From positions 1,679,001-1,743,000 of the forward strand of contig NZ_CP059297.1 in assembly GCF_017795885.1 (NCBI RefSeq): a stretch of 64,000 nt of DNA, given 5' to 3'. Origin of the DNA: Brevundimonas sp. AJA228-03 (GTDB lineage Bacteria; Pseudomonadota; Alphaproteobacteria; Caulobacterales; Caulobacteraceae). A model generated the notes under the pieces. The model saw nothing but the letters and a program-made list of their open reading frames with translations, had not been told where the DNA came from and did not search any database. Each line of letters opens with the position of its first letter. The stretch's first letter is position 1. Positions 25,943 through 34,746 of this stretch are shown piece by piece. A program made the position numbers and the translations under genes.

Positions 25943-27654
25943 GCGGTCTCGTTTTCTCTGAGGGCGGCGCGCAGGTCGCGTTTCAGCACCTTCCCCACCG
26001 GATTGCGGGGCAGGGCGTCCAGCGTCTCCAGCCGTTCGATCTGCTTGTAGACCGCGACCTGACGCTCGCTGATCAGGAACCGGTTGATCTCGTCCTGGGT
26101 CGCCGTCAGGCCGGGCCGGTAGACGACGAAGGCCGCCAGCCGCTCGCCGAGGTTCGGGTCGGGTGCCCCGACCACGGCGGCCTCGGCCACGGCCGGATGG
26201 GCAACCAGATGGTTCTCGATCTCCTCGGACGAGATGTTCATTCCGCCCCGGATGACGATGTCCTTCAGCCGTCCGACGAACTTCAGATGCTGAAGCCGAT
26301 CGCCGGCCAGTTCGAACAGGTCGCCAGTGCGGAACCAACCGTCGGCGTCGAAGGCCCGGGCATTGATCTCCGGCGCGCGCCAGTAACCCGAAAAGATCGT
26401 GGCACCCTTGACCCGCAGCTCGCCGGGCTTGTCGGCGTCCGTGATTTCCTGCTCGGTGTCCGGGTCAACAAGACGGGTGAAGATCCGGTCGTGCAGGACC
26501 GCGTTCCATCGGAAGCCTTCGGCCAGGCGAGGGAATAGGCCCGCACGGTCGGCGGCGACCGGAAGGTCTTTCATCGCGCTGACGAACGAGGCTCCCTCGT
26601 TCGAGCCGAAATAGTTCACGATCTGCACGCCGTGCTTTTCGTGGAAGGTGCTTACCATCCATTCGGACAGGGGCGCGGAGCCCGAGCCGATTGACTTGAG
26701 CCGCCGGAAGTCGATGCCCTCCAGCAGGGCCTCGTTCTGAAGCAGCAGGTTCAGCACGGCAGGCGGGGCCACCGTGTAGTCGATCTTCTCCTCGCGCATC
26801 TGGCGCAAGAGGACGGGCAGGTCGAACGGCTGGTGCTGGATCAGGACCCCGCCCAGCAGCAGCCAGCCAACGAAGGCCGTCGAAATGCCGGCCATGTTCA
26901 CCATCGGGAACGGGTTCAGTAGCCGGGCACCGGGCTCCAGGTCCGCAGCGTCGACGACCCCGGCACCCATGATGATCCACTCGTTGTGGCTGCGGGGCAC
27001 CCCTTTGGGCTGGGCCTCCGTTCCGGAGGTCCAGCATATGGTGAAGACGTCGTCGGCGGTGATCCGCGCGTCCTTCGCCGCCTTGACCGCCATACGGTGC
27101 TGTTTGCCCGTCACCCCGTCCATAAGGGGTTCGAGATCGAGCGCTCCGGTCGGGCAGGTCTCGCCGAGGACGAAGACGGTCTTCAGCGTCGGGCAGCGCG
27201 CCTTCAGGGCGACGATCATCTCGCCGTGCTGCTGTTTGCCGATCCGATCCGCCGTGATGGCGGCGACCGCATCGGTGCGCTCGATAATGTAGGCCAGCTC
27301 GCTTTCGCGATACTGCACAGGAGCGGGACAGGCGATCACGCCGAGCCGCAGGCAGGCCAGATAGGCGATGCTGAGTTCGGCGATATTGGGCAGCTGGATG
27401 ACCACCACCTGATCCTTGCGGATGCCATGGGCGACAAGGACTGCCGCCAGTCGATCGACAGCGTGGGCGGTCTCGCGCCAGGTCAGGCGGTCGGGCTGCC
27501 CCCCGATGACGTCCGCCGCGTTCAACGGATCGACAAGGGCTTCAGCATCCGGATGGGCGGCGACGTGTTTCAGGAACAGATCGTCGAGCGTCTGGTCACC
27601 CCACCAGCCCTTCGATTTCATCTCCTTGATGCGGTCCCTGGGGATCACGATCAT
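25939..27654 (-). CDS. AMP-forming acyl-CoA/aryl-CoA ligase
   Basis: A 571-residue ANL ligase starting MIVIPRDRIKEMKSKGWWG, an N-terminus usual for 2,3-dihydroxybenzoate-AMP or cyclohexanecarboxylate-CoA ligase-like enzymes. A3 is weak: ICWTSGTEAQPKGVPRSH, with Glu-Ala in place of the usual Thr-Gly after SGT. A5 VNYFGSNEGASF, A7 RTGDLFELAGDRLQHLKFVGR, A8 IVIRGGMNISSEEIE and A10 PRNPVGKVLKRDLR with the catalytic Lys are intact. It overlaps both neighbours by 4 nt. It probably activates a cyclic or branched acid; specificity is unknown. Confidence 0.92.
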   Translation of the reverse strand: MIVIPRDRIKEMKSKGWWGDQTLDDLFLKHVAAHPDAEALVDPLNAADVIGGQPDRLTWRETAHAVDRLAAVLVAHGIRKDQVVVIQLPNIAELSIAYLACLRLGVIACPAPVQYRESELAYIIERTDAVAAITADRIGKQQHGEMIVALKARCPTLKTVFVLGETCPTGALDLEPLMDGVTGKQHRMAVKAAKDARITADDVFTICWTSGTEAQPKGVPRSHNEWIIMGAGVVDAADLEPGARLLNPFPMVNMAGISTAFVGWLLLGGVLIQHQPFDLPVLLRQMREEKIDYTVAPPAVLNLLLQNEALLEGIDFRRLKSIGSGSAPLSEWMVSTFHEKHGVQIVNYFGSNEGASFVSAMKDLPVAADRAGLFPRLAEGFRWNAVLHDRIFTRLVDPDTEQEITDADKPGELRVKGATIFSGYWRAPEINARAFDADGWFRTGDLFELAGDRLQHLKFVGRLKDIVIRGGMNISSEEIENHLVAHPAVAEAAVVGAPDPNLGERLAAFVVYRPGLTATQDEINRFLISERQVAVYKQIERLETLDALPRNPVGKVLKRDLRAALRENETA

Positions 27655-29138
27655 CGGGCAAGCTCCAGCGGTCGGGATTGGAATCGCCGGCACAGGGCGC
27701 GGACGTCGTCGCGCACCACCTTGCCGACCGGGTTGCGGGGCAGGGCGTCCACCAGGTGCAGACGTTTGGGCGCACGCACCGGGCCGATCCGGTCGCGAAC
27801 GAAGGCTGTGATATCGGCGGCGTCCGCGCCCGGGGCGATCGCCACCGCCGCTTCCAGCCGTTCGCCCCAGACGTCATCGGGCTCGGAAAAGGCGCAGGCC
27901 TCGCGCACCGCCGGGTGCTGGTTCAGCGCCGCTTCGACCTCTCCCGGATAGACATTATGGCCGCCGGTGATGATCAGGTCCTTCGAGCGGCCGATCAGGT
28001 GCAACAGGCCGTCTGGGCCAACTCGCCCGATGTCGCCCGTCTTCAGCCAGCCCTGGTGGCGTGATTCCGCCGTCAGACCGGGCGCATCGAGATAGTGGGT
28101 CCGGGCGAGGTCGCCGCCGACCACGATCTCGCCTTCGCCGCGTTCGACCAGGTCGCCGTCGGGGGTCAGCAGGCGCACGGGCGTGCCGGCGAAGTGTCGG
28201 CCGACGCTGGCGCGACTGTCAGGGACCGCCATTTCCTCCGGCGACAGTCCGGCGATGGTCATGGGGGCCTCGGTCTGGCCGTAGAGGGTCGAGACGACCG
28301 GGCCGAAGCGCTGAATGGCCTGGGCGATCCTGTCCGGCGACATGGGAGCGGCGGAATAGGTCAGGTGGCGCAGACGCGGGAAATCCCCGGGTGTGAAATT
28401 CGCCTCACTCATCAACACAGTGATCAGGGTCGGGGGCATGAAGACGGTGGTGACGCGCGACTTGAGCTCGCCCAGAATCGCGCCGCGGTCAGGTTCAGCC
28501 AGCAGGACATGCGCTCCACCCGCCGCCAGCACCGGCAGGACGTAGTGCGATGACCCGTGAGTCAGGGGCGCAACCGCCAGATTCACATCGTCCGCGGTGA
28601 AGCCGTAGAAGGCCTGCAGCGATCGCAGTGCAGCCGCCCCGCTGGCCTGGCTCTGGACCACCCCTTTGGGCACGCCCGTCGAACCGCCGGTGAATTTCAA
28701 TGCCCATGGAGCATCTGGGTCGTCCGCGACAAGAGGCGGTGTCGGGACGCCGAGGCCACCAAGCCATGCCTCCAGCGGGACGGGCCGGGCCGAGACGCCC
28801 GCCGCCACTTCCGAGGCGGCGTCGACCAGGGTCAGGGCCAGGTTCGCTCGCGCCTGGAAATCGCTGTTCAGCCGGGCACCATTTCGCGGATTGAGCGGCG
28901 TCCAGACTGCGCCGGCGCGCAGGATCGCCAGATAGGCGACGACATGGCACCAGCTGTTCCGGGCACACAGTCCCACCCGATCGCCGGGACCGATACGGCG
29001 TTCCCCAAGGTCGCCGGCCGCCGCCTCGACTATCGCGATCAGTTCGCCGTGGGTCAGGGTGACGCCGCCGTCGAACAGGGCAGGGCGGTCGGCTTTGGCC
29101 GCCAGGTTGTCGTAAAGGGCCCGGATCGGATGGCTCAT
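27651..29138 (-). CDS. AMP-forming acyl-CoA ligase
   Basis: A 495-residue ANL ligase. A3 LKFTGGSTGVPKGVVQS, A5 STLYGQTEAPMTIA, A7 KTGDIGRVGPDGLLHLIGRSKD, A8 LIITGGHNVYPGEVEAAL and A10 LPRNPVGKVVRDDVR are all recognisable. It is a different lineage from the ligase downstream and begins by an ATGA overlap with the thiolase. Two coupled ligases of different families suggest that two distinct acids, perhaps the two products of oxidative cleavage, are activated in the same pathway (inference). Confidence 0.92.
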   Translation of the reverse strand: MSHPIRALYDNLAAKADRPALFDGGVTLTHGELIAIVEAAAGDLGERRIGPGDRVGLCARNSWCHVVAYLAILRAGAVWTPLNPRNGARLNSDFQARANLALTLVDAASEVAAGVSARPVPLEAWLGGLGVPTPPLVADDPDAPWALKFTGGSTGVPKGVVQSQASGAAALRSLQAFYGFTADDVNLAVAPLTHGSSHYVLPVLAAGGAHVLLAEPDRGAILGELKSRVTTVFMPPTLITVLMSEANFTPGDFPRLRHLTYSAAPMSPDRIAQAIQRFGPVVSTLYGQTEAPMTIAGLSPEEMAVPDSRASVGRHFAGTPVRLLTPDGDLVERGEGEIVVGGDLARTHYLDAPGLTAESRHQGWLKTGDIGRVGPDGLLHLIGRSKDLIITGGHNVYPGEVEAALNQHPAVREACAFSEPDDVWGERLEAAVAIAPGADAADITAFVRDRIGPVRAPKRLHLVDALPRNPVGKVVRDDVRALCRRFQSRPLELAR

Positions 29139-30361
29139 GCCGCCCGCTCCAGAATGGTGACGACTGTCGCCGCCTCCTCGACGCCGAGGAAACCGCCGCC
29201 GTTCTCGGCCACCGCGATGCGCGCACCCTCGACCTGACGGGGGCCAGCCTCGTTGCGCAGTTGCGTGGTCAGTTCGAACAGCTGGGCGATGCCCGTGGCT
29301 CCGACCGGATGGCCCCTGGACACCAGGCCGCCCGAAGGATTGACCGGCGTCCGGCCGCCGAGGGCGAAATCGCCGGCTTCAAGTCGCGACCCGACCGTAC
29401 CGGGCTCCGCCAGGCCGAGGTTCTCGATCTGCTGCACTTCGGCGTAGCTGGTGGCGTCGTGAACCTCGACGACATCGACGGCTTCAGGACCGATGCCGGC
29501 CTGCTCGTAGGCCCTGGTCGCCGCCCGACGGCCGATATGGTTGTCGAAGTCATTTGCCGCCCGGTCGCCCGCACTGACCAGGGCGCATCCGCGCACGCGA
29601 ACCGCGCGATCGGGTCCGGCCAGTCGGGCCAGACCGGCGGCCGAACAGACGATCATTGCCGCCGCCCCGTCGCTGACCGGGGCGCACATGGCGCGGGTGA
29701 AGGGAAAGACCACGAGCTTTTCCGCCATGACCTGATCGACGGTCATCGGCGTACCATACTGACCCCGTTCGTTTAGCGCTCCGGCCGTGTGGTTCTTCGA
29801 TGCGACGCGGGCGAAGTCCTCTTGTGTCGTGCCGTGGCGCGCCATGTGGGCGCGGGCCTGGGCGGCGTAGAGGTCCATGAAAAGACTTCGGTCAGGACCA
29901 GGATCTTCTCCGCCCATCGATCGAATGTAGGCGACCACGCCATCGCGGTCATGGATGTCCGTGCCTCCGGCGAAGGCCGCAGCGACCCGCTCCGGCCGGT
30001 CTGGCCAGACCATCTTTTCGACCCCGACGACCAGGGCGATGTCGCCCTCGCCGGCCCTGATCCAGTGGAGGGCGGACAGGAGCGCGGTGGATCCCGAGGC
30101 GCAGGCGTTTTCGACGTTGACGACCGGAATGCCGGTCAGGCCGAGTGGGCGCAGGGCGATCTGGCCGCGCACGGTGTTCTGGCCCTCCAGCATGGGCTGG
30201 CGGGTGTTGGAGAACCACGCCGCTTCGATATCACTGACCTCGGCACCGGCATCGGCCAGCGCCGCCATCACGGCTTCCGCTGTGAGCGACTTGACGCTGT
30301 CGTCCAGCCGTTTGCCGAAGCGGGTCATGCTGATCCCGGCGATGAAAACGTCCGACGTCAC
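29135..30361 (-). CDS. Thiolase, SCP2-like
   Basis: A 408-residue thiolase beginning VTSDVFIAGISMTRFGKR. GTG at 30361 forms a GTGA overlap with the stop of the preceding aldehyde dehydrogenase. NVENACASGSTALL carries the nucleophilic cysteine, EVHDATSYAE the HDA-type motif and LVSRGHPVGATG the base histidine, as in SCP2-type 3-oxoacyl-CoA thiolases that act on branched or steroid side chains. The end EEAATVVTIL has no second catalytic Cys, normal for the subfamily. Confidence 0.9.
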   Translation of the reverse strand: MTSDVFIAGISMTRFGKRLDDSVKSLTAEAVMAALADAGAEVSDIEAAWFSNTRQPMLEGQNTVRGQIALRPLGLTGIPVVNVENACASGSTALLSALHWIRAGEGDIALVVGVEKMVWPDRPERVAAAFAGGTDIHDRDGVVAYIRSMGGEDPGPDRSLFMDLYAAQARAHMARHGTTQEDFARVASKNHTAGALNERGQYGTPMTVDQVMAEKLVVFPFTRAMCAPVSDGAAAMIVCSAAGLARLAGPDRAVRVRGCALVSAGDRAANDFDNHIGRRAATRAYEQAGIGPEAVDVVEVHDATSYAEVQQIENLGLAEPGTVGSRLEAGDFALGGRTPVNPSGGLVSRGHPVGATGIAQLFELTTQLRNEAGPRQVEGARIAVAENGGGFLGVEEAATVVTILERAA

Positions 30362-32046
30362 GCGGCGGGCCGGCGTCGCTGAACGATGCGGAAGCGGGAG
30401 GCGACGAAGGCGAGGTCCGCCAGACAGGCGTTGCCTGCAGGGTTCAGCCCGGTGACGTGATAATCGCTGTAGGCGGCGGCGAAGTTGATCCACATTGCGC
30501 CGGTCAGGTTGATCGACAGATTAGCCCCGGCGGCTTCGTAGGCGGGCGTTGCGCTGTCGATGAAGGTCTCGTCGGTCGAATAGAGATAGGAGGAGATCGA
30601 CCCCTTTGTGCGGGCCAGACAGGTCGCCTCCATGACCGCCTCGTCGGCGTCCTTCTTCACCAGGAACAGGACTGGACCGAAGTGTTCCTCTGCATACAGG
30701 TCAACATGTTCGCCGGCCTCGATCGCGATGACCAGCGGCGTCAGGGTACGGGCATCCGGGAACTCCGGATGGGCATAGGGGGCGGCTTCGCGCAGCATCC
30801 GCACGTCGGTCAGATCCGCGACCACAGCGCGGACCTCGGCCACAACCTTCAGCGACACAGCGCCCTGGATCGCGCCCATGATCCCGGCGGCCATCGCCGG
30901 ATCGTTCGCAATCATGTCGATCTGTTCGACGACCGCCTTCGACATCGGGTCGAAAAGGTCGGGCGCGACATAGATCACCTGCGGGCTGGTGCACATCTGG
31001 GCCGAGAACAGGCTGGACGAGCGGGCCACGGCGCGGGCGACGGCATCGACGTCGGACACGCTCTCGATGACGACGGTGTTGACGCCCGCTGTCTCGGTGA
31101 ACAACTGTTTGCCGACGACCGTGCGTTCAAGATGGCCGCCATACCGGGGGCTGCCGGTGAAATCGATGATCTGCACCTGTGGGTCATCGACCAGGGACTG
31201 CGCCACAGGCTCGGCCAGGCTGTCGACGGAGAGCGTCACAAGGTTGGGGTCGAAGCCGAAATCGGTGAGCACGGCCCGGCTCGTCTCGACCACAATGGCC
31301 ATAGGCAGGATGGCGATGGGGTGCGGCTTTACGATAACCGGGTTGCCGGTGGCGAGGCTGGCGAACATCGCCGGATAGGCGTTCCAGGTCGGGAAGGAGG
31401 CGCAACAGATCACCAGCCCGACCCCGCGCGGGACAAGCACATAGGTCTTCTCCAGCGCGACAGCTTCGCCGGCGAAGTTGCGGTGGTAGGTTGCCGACGG
31501 TGCCACATCCCGCATCGCCTTGGCGGCGTAGGCAAGGGCCTCCACGCCCCGATCCAGGGCGTTGGGGCCAGAGCCGCTGAATGCCTGGGTGTAGCTCTGG
31601 CCCGCCACATGCATGACCGAATGGGCCATCTCGAAGTTGCGGTCATAAAGCCGCGCCGCCATCTCCAGGCAGAGGGCCAGACGCAGCTCGAAATCGGCCT
31701 CGCGCCAGTCGCCCATGGCGCTGACAGCCGCAGCGACCAGGGCCCCCGGATCGCTCTTCGGATAGAGGATATTCAACGGTAGTTGCGTGAAGGGCGAGAC
31801 CTCCTCGCCGACCGCGCCGACGACGCCGGGCTGGCCCAGATCAAAGGTCGTCCCGAGCCGCGCTTCGAACGCCGCCTTGCCGGCACCTGGCTTGTCGGGA
31901 CCATGGACCTTCGTGGAGGGGCTGTCGCTCCAGGGGCTCCAGCTCTTGCGGGTCTGGACCGCGTCGATTGCGGCCGCCAGCGTCGGCGCATGGCGCGCGA
32001 TCAAGGCGCAGCGGCGTTCGTCGAGGCTGGTTGCGGACCCGTCCAT
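30358..32046 (-). CDS. paaN: PaaN-like aldehyde dehydrogenase
   Basis: A 562-residue aldehyde dehydrogenase-fold protein of the type annotated as phenylacetic acid degradation protein PaaN: a 100-residue N-terminal extension before the ALDH core, LVPRGVGLVICCASFPTWNAYPAMFASLATGNPVIVKPHP, and the catalytic cysteine in SAQMCTSPQVIY. The ring-epoxidase subunits PaaABCE and other paa genes are absent from the window, so a role in phenylacetate catabolism is not supported. Oxidation of the aldehyde made by the carotenoid-type oxygenases fits the operon better (inference). Only 2 bp separate it from the thiolase upstream. Confidence 0.85.
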   Translation of the reverse strand: MDGSATSLDERRCALIARHAPTLAAAIDAVQTRKSWSPWSDSPSTKVHGPDKPGAGKAAFEARLGTTFDLGQPGVVGAVGEEVSPFTQLPLNILYPKSDPGALVAAAVSAMGDWREADFELRLALCLEMAARLYDRNFEMAHSVMHVAGQSYTQAFSGSGPNALDRGVEALAYAAKAMRDVAPSATYHRNFAGEAVALEKTYVLVPRGVGLVICCASFPTWNAYPAMFASLATGNPVIVKPHPIAILPMAIVVETSRAVLTDFGFDPNLVTLSVDSLAEPVAQSLVDDPQVQIIDFTGSPRYGGHLERTVVGKQLFTETAGVNTVVIESVSDVDAVARAVARSSSLFSAQMCTSPQVIYVAPDLFDPMSKAVVEQIDMIANDPAMAAGIMGAIQGAVSLKVVAEVRAVVADLTDVRMLREAAPYAHPEFPDARTLTPLVIAIEAGEHVDLYAEEHFGPVLFLVKKDADEAVMEATCLARTKGSISSYLYSTDETFIDSATPAYEAAGANLSINLTGAMWINFAAAYSDYHVTGLNPAGNACLADLAFVASRFRIVQRRRPAA

Positions 32047-32048
32047 CC

Positions 32049-33197
32049 CTAGGCTATTCGCTCGACGATCATGGCCGAGCCCACGCCCTGCGCGCCATGG
32101 GCCACCACGATGCCGTAGCGGCCTTCGCAGACGTCGAGCGCATCCAGCAGCGACGACAGAAGGATCGCGCCGGTCGCACCCATCGGGTGGCCCTTGGCCA
32201 TGTGGCCACCGCCGACATTGACCCTGTCCGGATCCACCTTCCTTTCGCGCATGAACTTGACGATCGTGACGGCGAACGCCTCCATGAACTCGATCCGGTC
32301 CATGTCGTCGAGGCTCAGGTCGGCCTTGGCCAGAGCGCGATCCATGGCTGTGAAGCCGGCCGTCAGGGAGGCCGCCGGATCGCCTCCGGCCTCGGCATAG
32401 GCGACGATCTTCGCACGGGCACCCACCGCCTCGCCGGTGACGATGGCCAGGGCTGCGCCGTCACACATGGGCGGGGCGTGGGCGACGGTATGGCGGTGGT
32501 CTATGACCCGCCCTTCCAGCGCCTCGGCATATTGTTCACCCAGGGCCCCGAAGGCGGCGGGCATGGCGGCCAGGCTTTCGGCGGTGGTGGAGGCGCGGGC
32601 CGGTTCCTCCTTGTCGAGGCCGTTCAGGGGGATGCGCGACCTGACCAGTGGCGTCCCTTCGGCAGCCGCCGTCTTCTGCTGGGAGGTCAGGGCCGCAGCG
32701 TCCATCTCCTCGCGGGTCACGTTGATGTCCTCGGCCAGCCGGTCGGCGGCGACGACGACGGGAATGTAGCGCGTGCGCGGCGGGAAGCTGGCGTCCTCGT
32801 AATAGTCGGCCTTGTCGCCCATGAAGGGAACGCGCGACATCATCTCGACCCCTCCGGCCAGGGCGGTCTTCGCCCCGCCGGCCTCGATCATCTGCGCCGC
32901 CTGGCCGATCGCGGTCAGGCCCGAGACGCAGTAGTTGTTGATCGAGTAGGCATAGGCGTCGTCCGGGAGGCCGGCGTACATCTTGGTGACCAGGGCCACG
33001 TTCGCGCCCTGCGCCCCGACCTGACCCACGGCCCCCAGGATCAGGGCATCGACCTTCCTTGCCTGACCATTGTTGCGGGCGTCCAGAGCGTCAATCAGGC
33101 CCCCGACCAGTTCGTGAGGTTTCATTGAGGCAAGGCCGCCGTCGGGGCGGGCCTTGGCGCGCGGCGTCCGTACGGCGTCGAGAATATAGGCGGTCAC
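32049..33197 (-). CDS. Atypical thiolase (altered active site)
   Basis: A 382-residue thiolase of the classical degradative type by overall sequence (VRTPRAKA near the N-terminus, NNYCVSGL with Cys90, GHPMGATG with His337). Two catalytic-loop motifs deviate: NEAFA is MEAFA (Met305) and the C-terminal Cys loop (usual form CIGGGMG) is AHGAQGVG with His367 in the cysteine position. The nucleophile is kept but the usual acid/base cysteine and oxyanion-water Asn are not. The start is GTG with GGGAG upstream. It lies 23 bp after CCO 2 in the same operon. Confidence 0.9.
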   Translation of the reverse strand: MTAYILDAVRTPRAKARPDGGLASMKPHELVGGLIDALDARNNGQARKVDALILGAVGQVGAQGANVALVTKMYAGLPDDAYAYSINNYCVSGLTAIGQAAQMIEAGGAKTALAGGVEMMSRVPFMGDKADYYEDASFPPRTRYIPVVVAADRLAEDINVTREEMDAAALTSQQKTAAAEGTPLVRSRIPLNGLDKEEPARASTTAESLAAMPAAFGALGEQYAEALEGRVIDHRHTVAHAPPMCDGAALAIVTGEAVGARAKIVAYAEAGGDPAASLTAGFTAMDRALAKADLSLDDMDRIEFMEAFAVTIVKFMRERKVDPDRVNVGGGHMAKGHPMGATGAILLSSLLDALDVCEGRYGIVVAHGAQGVGSAMIVERIA

Positions 33198-33220
33198 AAG
33201 CTACTCTCCCGAGGTCCGGT

Positions 33221-34687
33221 TCAGGCCGCGATCTGGTCGCCGGGTGCCCAGGTTCCGTGGAAGCCCGCGGGTACGCGCACCGGCAGGGGAATGCGCGCAA
33301 TCGGCCCCTTGTCGAAGTCCTGCGCGTTCAGAACCTGAACCTCCGAGGTCCCGTCGGGCGCGGTGGCGAAGACAATGACATAGCCGTCGTCTTCGGAGGT
33401 CGAGCCGATGCGCGGCGCGAAGGCCGGTTCCGAGCCCCCGACGCCATCAGCGAATTTGTGTTCCTGTGCCTGCCCCGTGACGAGGTCATACTTCAGGAGC
33501 CCGTCGAAGCGCTGCAACTCCTCCGGTGCCATCGACACATGATAGGACCACCTGGAGCGGGCACCGGAGTAGTCAAGGTTGATCACCGGGAACTCGCCGA
33601 TGCGGTCGTCGAGCTGACGCTTCTTCACCTCGCCCGTGACCATGTTCATCCGCCATTCGACGGGCACGGCATTCAGTGCCAGGACATTGACCATCGAAGC
33701 GTAGGGGCCATAGGCCGGGTTCGGCGGGAAGCCGTTCGGCTGCATCATGCAGGCGGTCATGACCACCTCGTCGCCATCCTCCCAGGAATTGACGACATGA
33801 TAGATGTAGCAGGTTTCGGTCTGGAACCATTTGATCTGGTCGCCCGTGCCGTTTTTCGGCGCAACGCCGAACCGGGCCGGCTGATCGGCGACCTTGATCT
33901 GCCACATGTGATTGCGCAGCCCGCCCTCGGTGAAGACCACCGGCAGGTCATGCAGGATGATGTAGTTCTCGGTCAGCCCCATGTCGTGCGGCAGGCGTGG
34001 ACCAGGTAGATCGACGCGCTGGAAGTTGGTCAGGACGTTGTCTTTCGACACCACGCCCCAACTCATCCACGGCTCGGTCAGGGAATAGTCGAAGAAGCAG
34101 AACTCGCCCGTCCTTGGGTCGACCTTGCCGTGGGCCGAGACATGGCGCGGCAGGGCCCCACCAAAGGTCTCGTTGCCCAGGGTCTCGAGCGTGCGCGCAT
34201 CGACCCGAACCGGCTTGCCGGAGATATACCACAGGGCCATCAGCGAGCCGTTGTGGAACACCAGGTCCGTGTTGGCCGTGTCCTTGTAGACGAGCTCTCC
34301 CCGCGTCGAATCCGCCCGGGACTTCGCTGACGGCATCAGGACTCCGCCGGCGCCGATCACCTTGCCGGCCTTCTCTGCGAGATAGTCGGCGGTGCCGACA
34401 TAACGGTTGCGGTACTCGGCCTTTCCGTTCTCGAAATAGACGGCGTGGACCATGCCGTCGCCATCGAACCAGTGGTGCATCCCCACCGGTGTCTCGTGAG
34501 GATTCGGACCATTGCGGACGAAAGATCCGTGCAGATCTTTCGGGATCTCACCCATGACCGTCAACTCCAGCGCGGTCGTCTCGGCGGCGACGGGCTCGTA
34601 AAGGCCCTGGAGATAAGGGTTCAGAGTATTCGGGCCGGTCAGTTCGCCGGTTGATATTCTGCGGGCTACGGCGGCATCGTCGGCCAT
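33221..34687 (-). CDS. Carotenoid-cleavage-type oxygenase (CCO 2)
   Basis: A 488-residue family member with canonical signatures: GSFVRNGPNPHETP, WFDGDGMVHAVYF, and four candidate iron-ligand histidines in SAHGKVDPRTGE, LPHDMGLTENY, YHVVNSWEDGD and FHGTWAPGD. It is closer to the family core than CCO 1 and may act on apocarotenoids, stilbenes or propenylbenzenes. It leads the eight-gene operon that runs to 24531, directly downstream of a 17-bp box. GGAG lies 8 nt ahead of the ATG. Having two oxygenases suggests two cleavage steps or two substrates. Confidence 0.94.
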   Translation of the reverse strand: MADDAAVARRISTGELTGPNTLNPYLQGLYEPVAAETTALELTVMGEIPKDLHGSFVRNGPNPHETPVGMHHWFDGDGMVHAVYFENGKAEYRNRYVGTADYLAEKAGKVIGAGGVLMPSAKSRADSTRGELVYKDTANTDLVFHNGSLMALWYISGKPVRVDARTLETLGNETFGGALPRHVSAHGKVDPRTGEFCFFDYSLTEPWMSWGVVSKDNVLTNFQRVDLPGPRLPHDMGLTENYIILHDLPVVFTEGGLRNHMWQIKVADQPARFGVAPKNGTGDQIKWFQTETCYIYHVVNSWEDGDEVVMTACMMQPNGFPPNPAYGPYASMVNVLALNAVPVEWRMNMVTGEVKKRQLDDRIGEFPVINLDYSGARSRWSYHVSMAPEELQRFDGLLKYDLVTGQAQEHKFADGVGGSEPAFAPRIGSTSEDDGYVIVFATAPDGTSEVQVLNAQDFDKGPIARIPLPVRVPAGFHGTWAPGDQIAA

Positions 34688-34729
34688 GGCTCAAGCTCCA
34701 TCCATCCAGAAAGGCAAGTTACGCGTGGA

Positions 34730-34746
34730 GGTATCTTAACGCAAGT
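34730..34746 (-). promoter_or_regulatory. 17-bp regulon box, ACTTGCGTTAAGATACC
   Basis: It lies 43 bp upstream of the CCO 2 start and touches the stop codon of the preceding SDR gene. It marks a separate promoter for the eight-gene operon. Confidence 0.5.

Noticed and set aside
25943..26338. N-terminal extension of the nitronate-monooxygenase-like gene
   Set aside because: It lies inside the ligase gene in another frame and the ATG at 25942 forms a normal 4-nt overlap.
30457..31782. A 441-codon frame on the plus strand
   Set aside because: Antisense to the PaaN-like dehydrogenase; no motifs.
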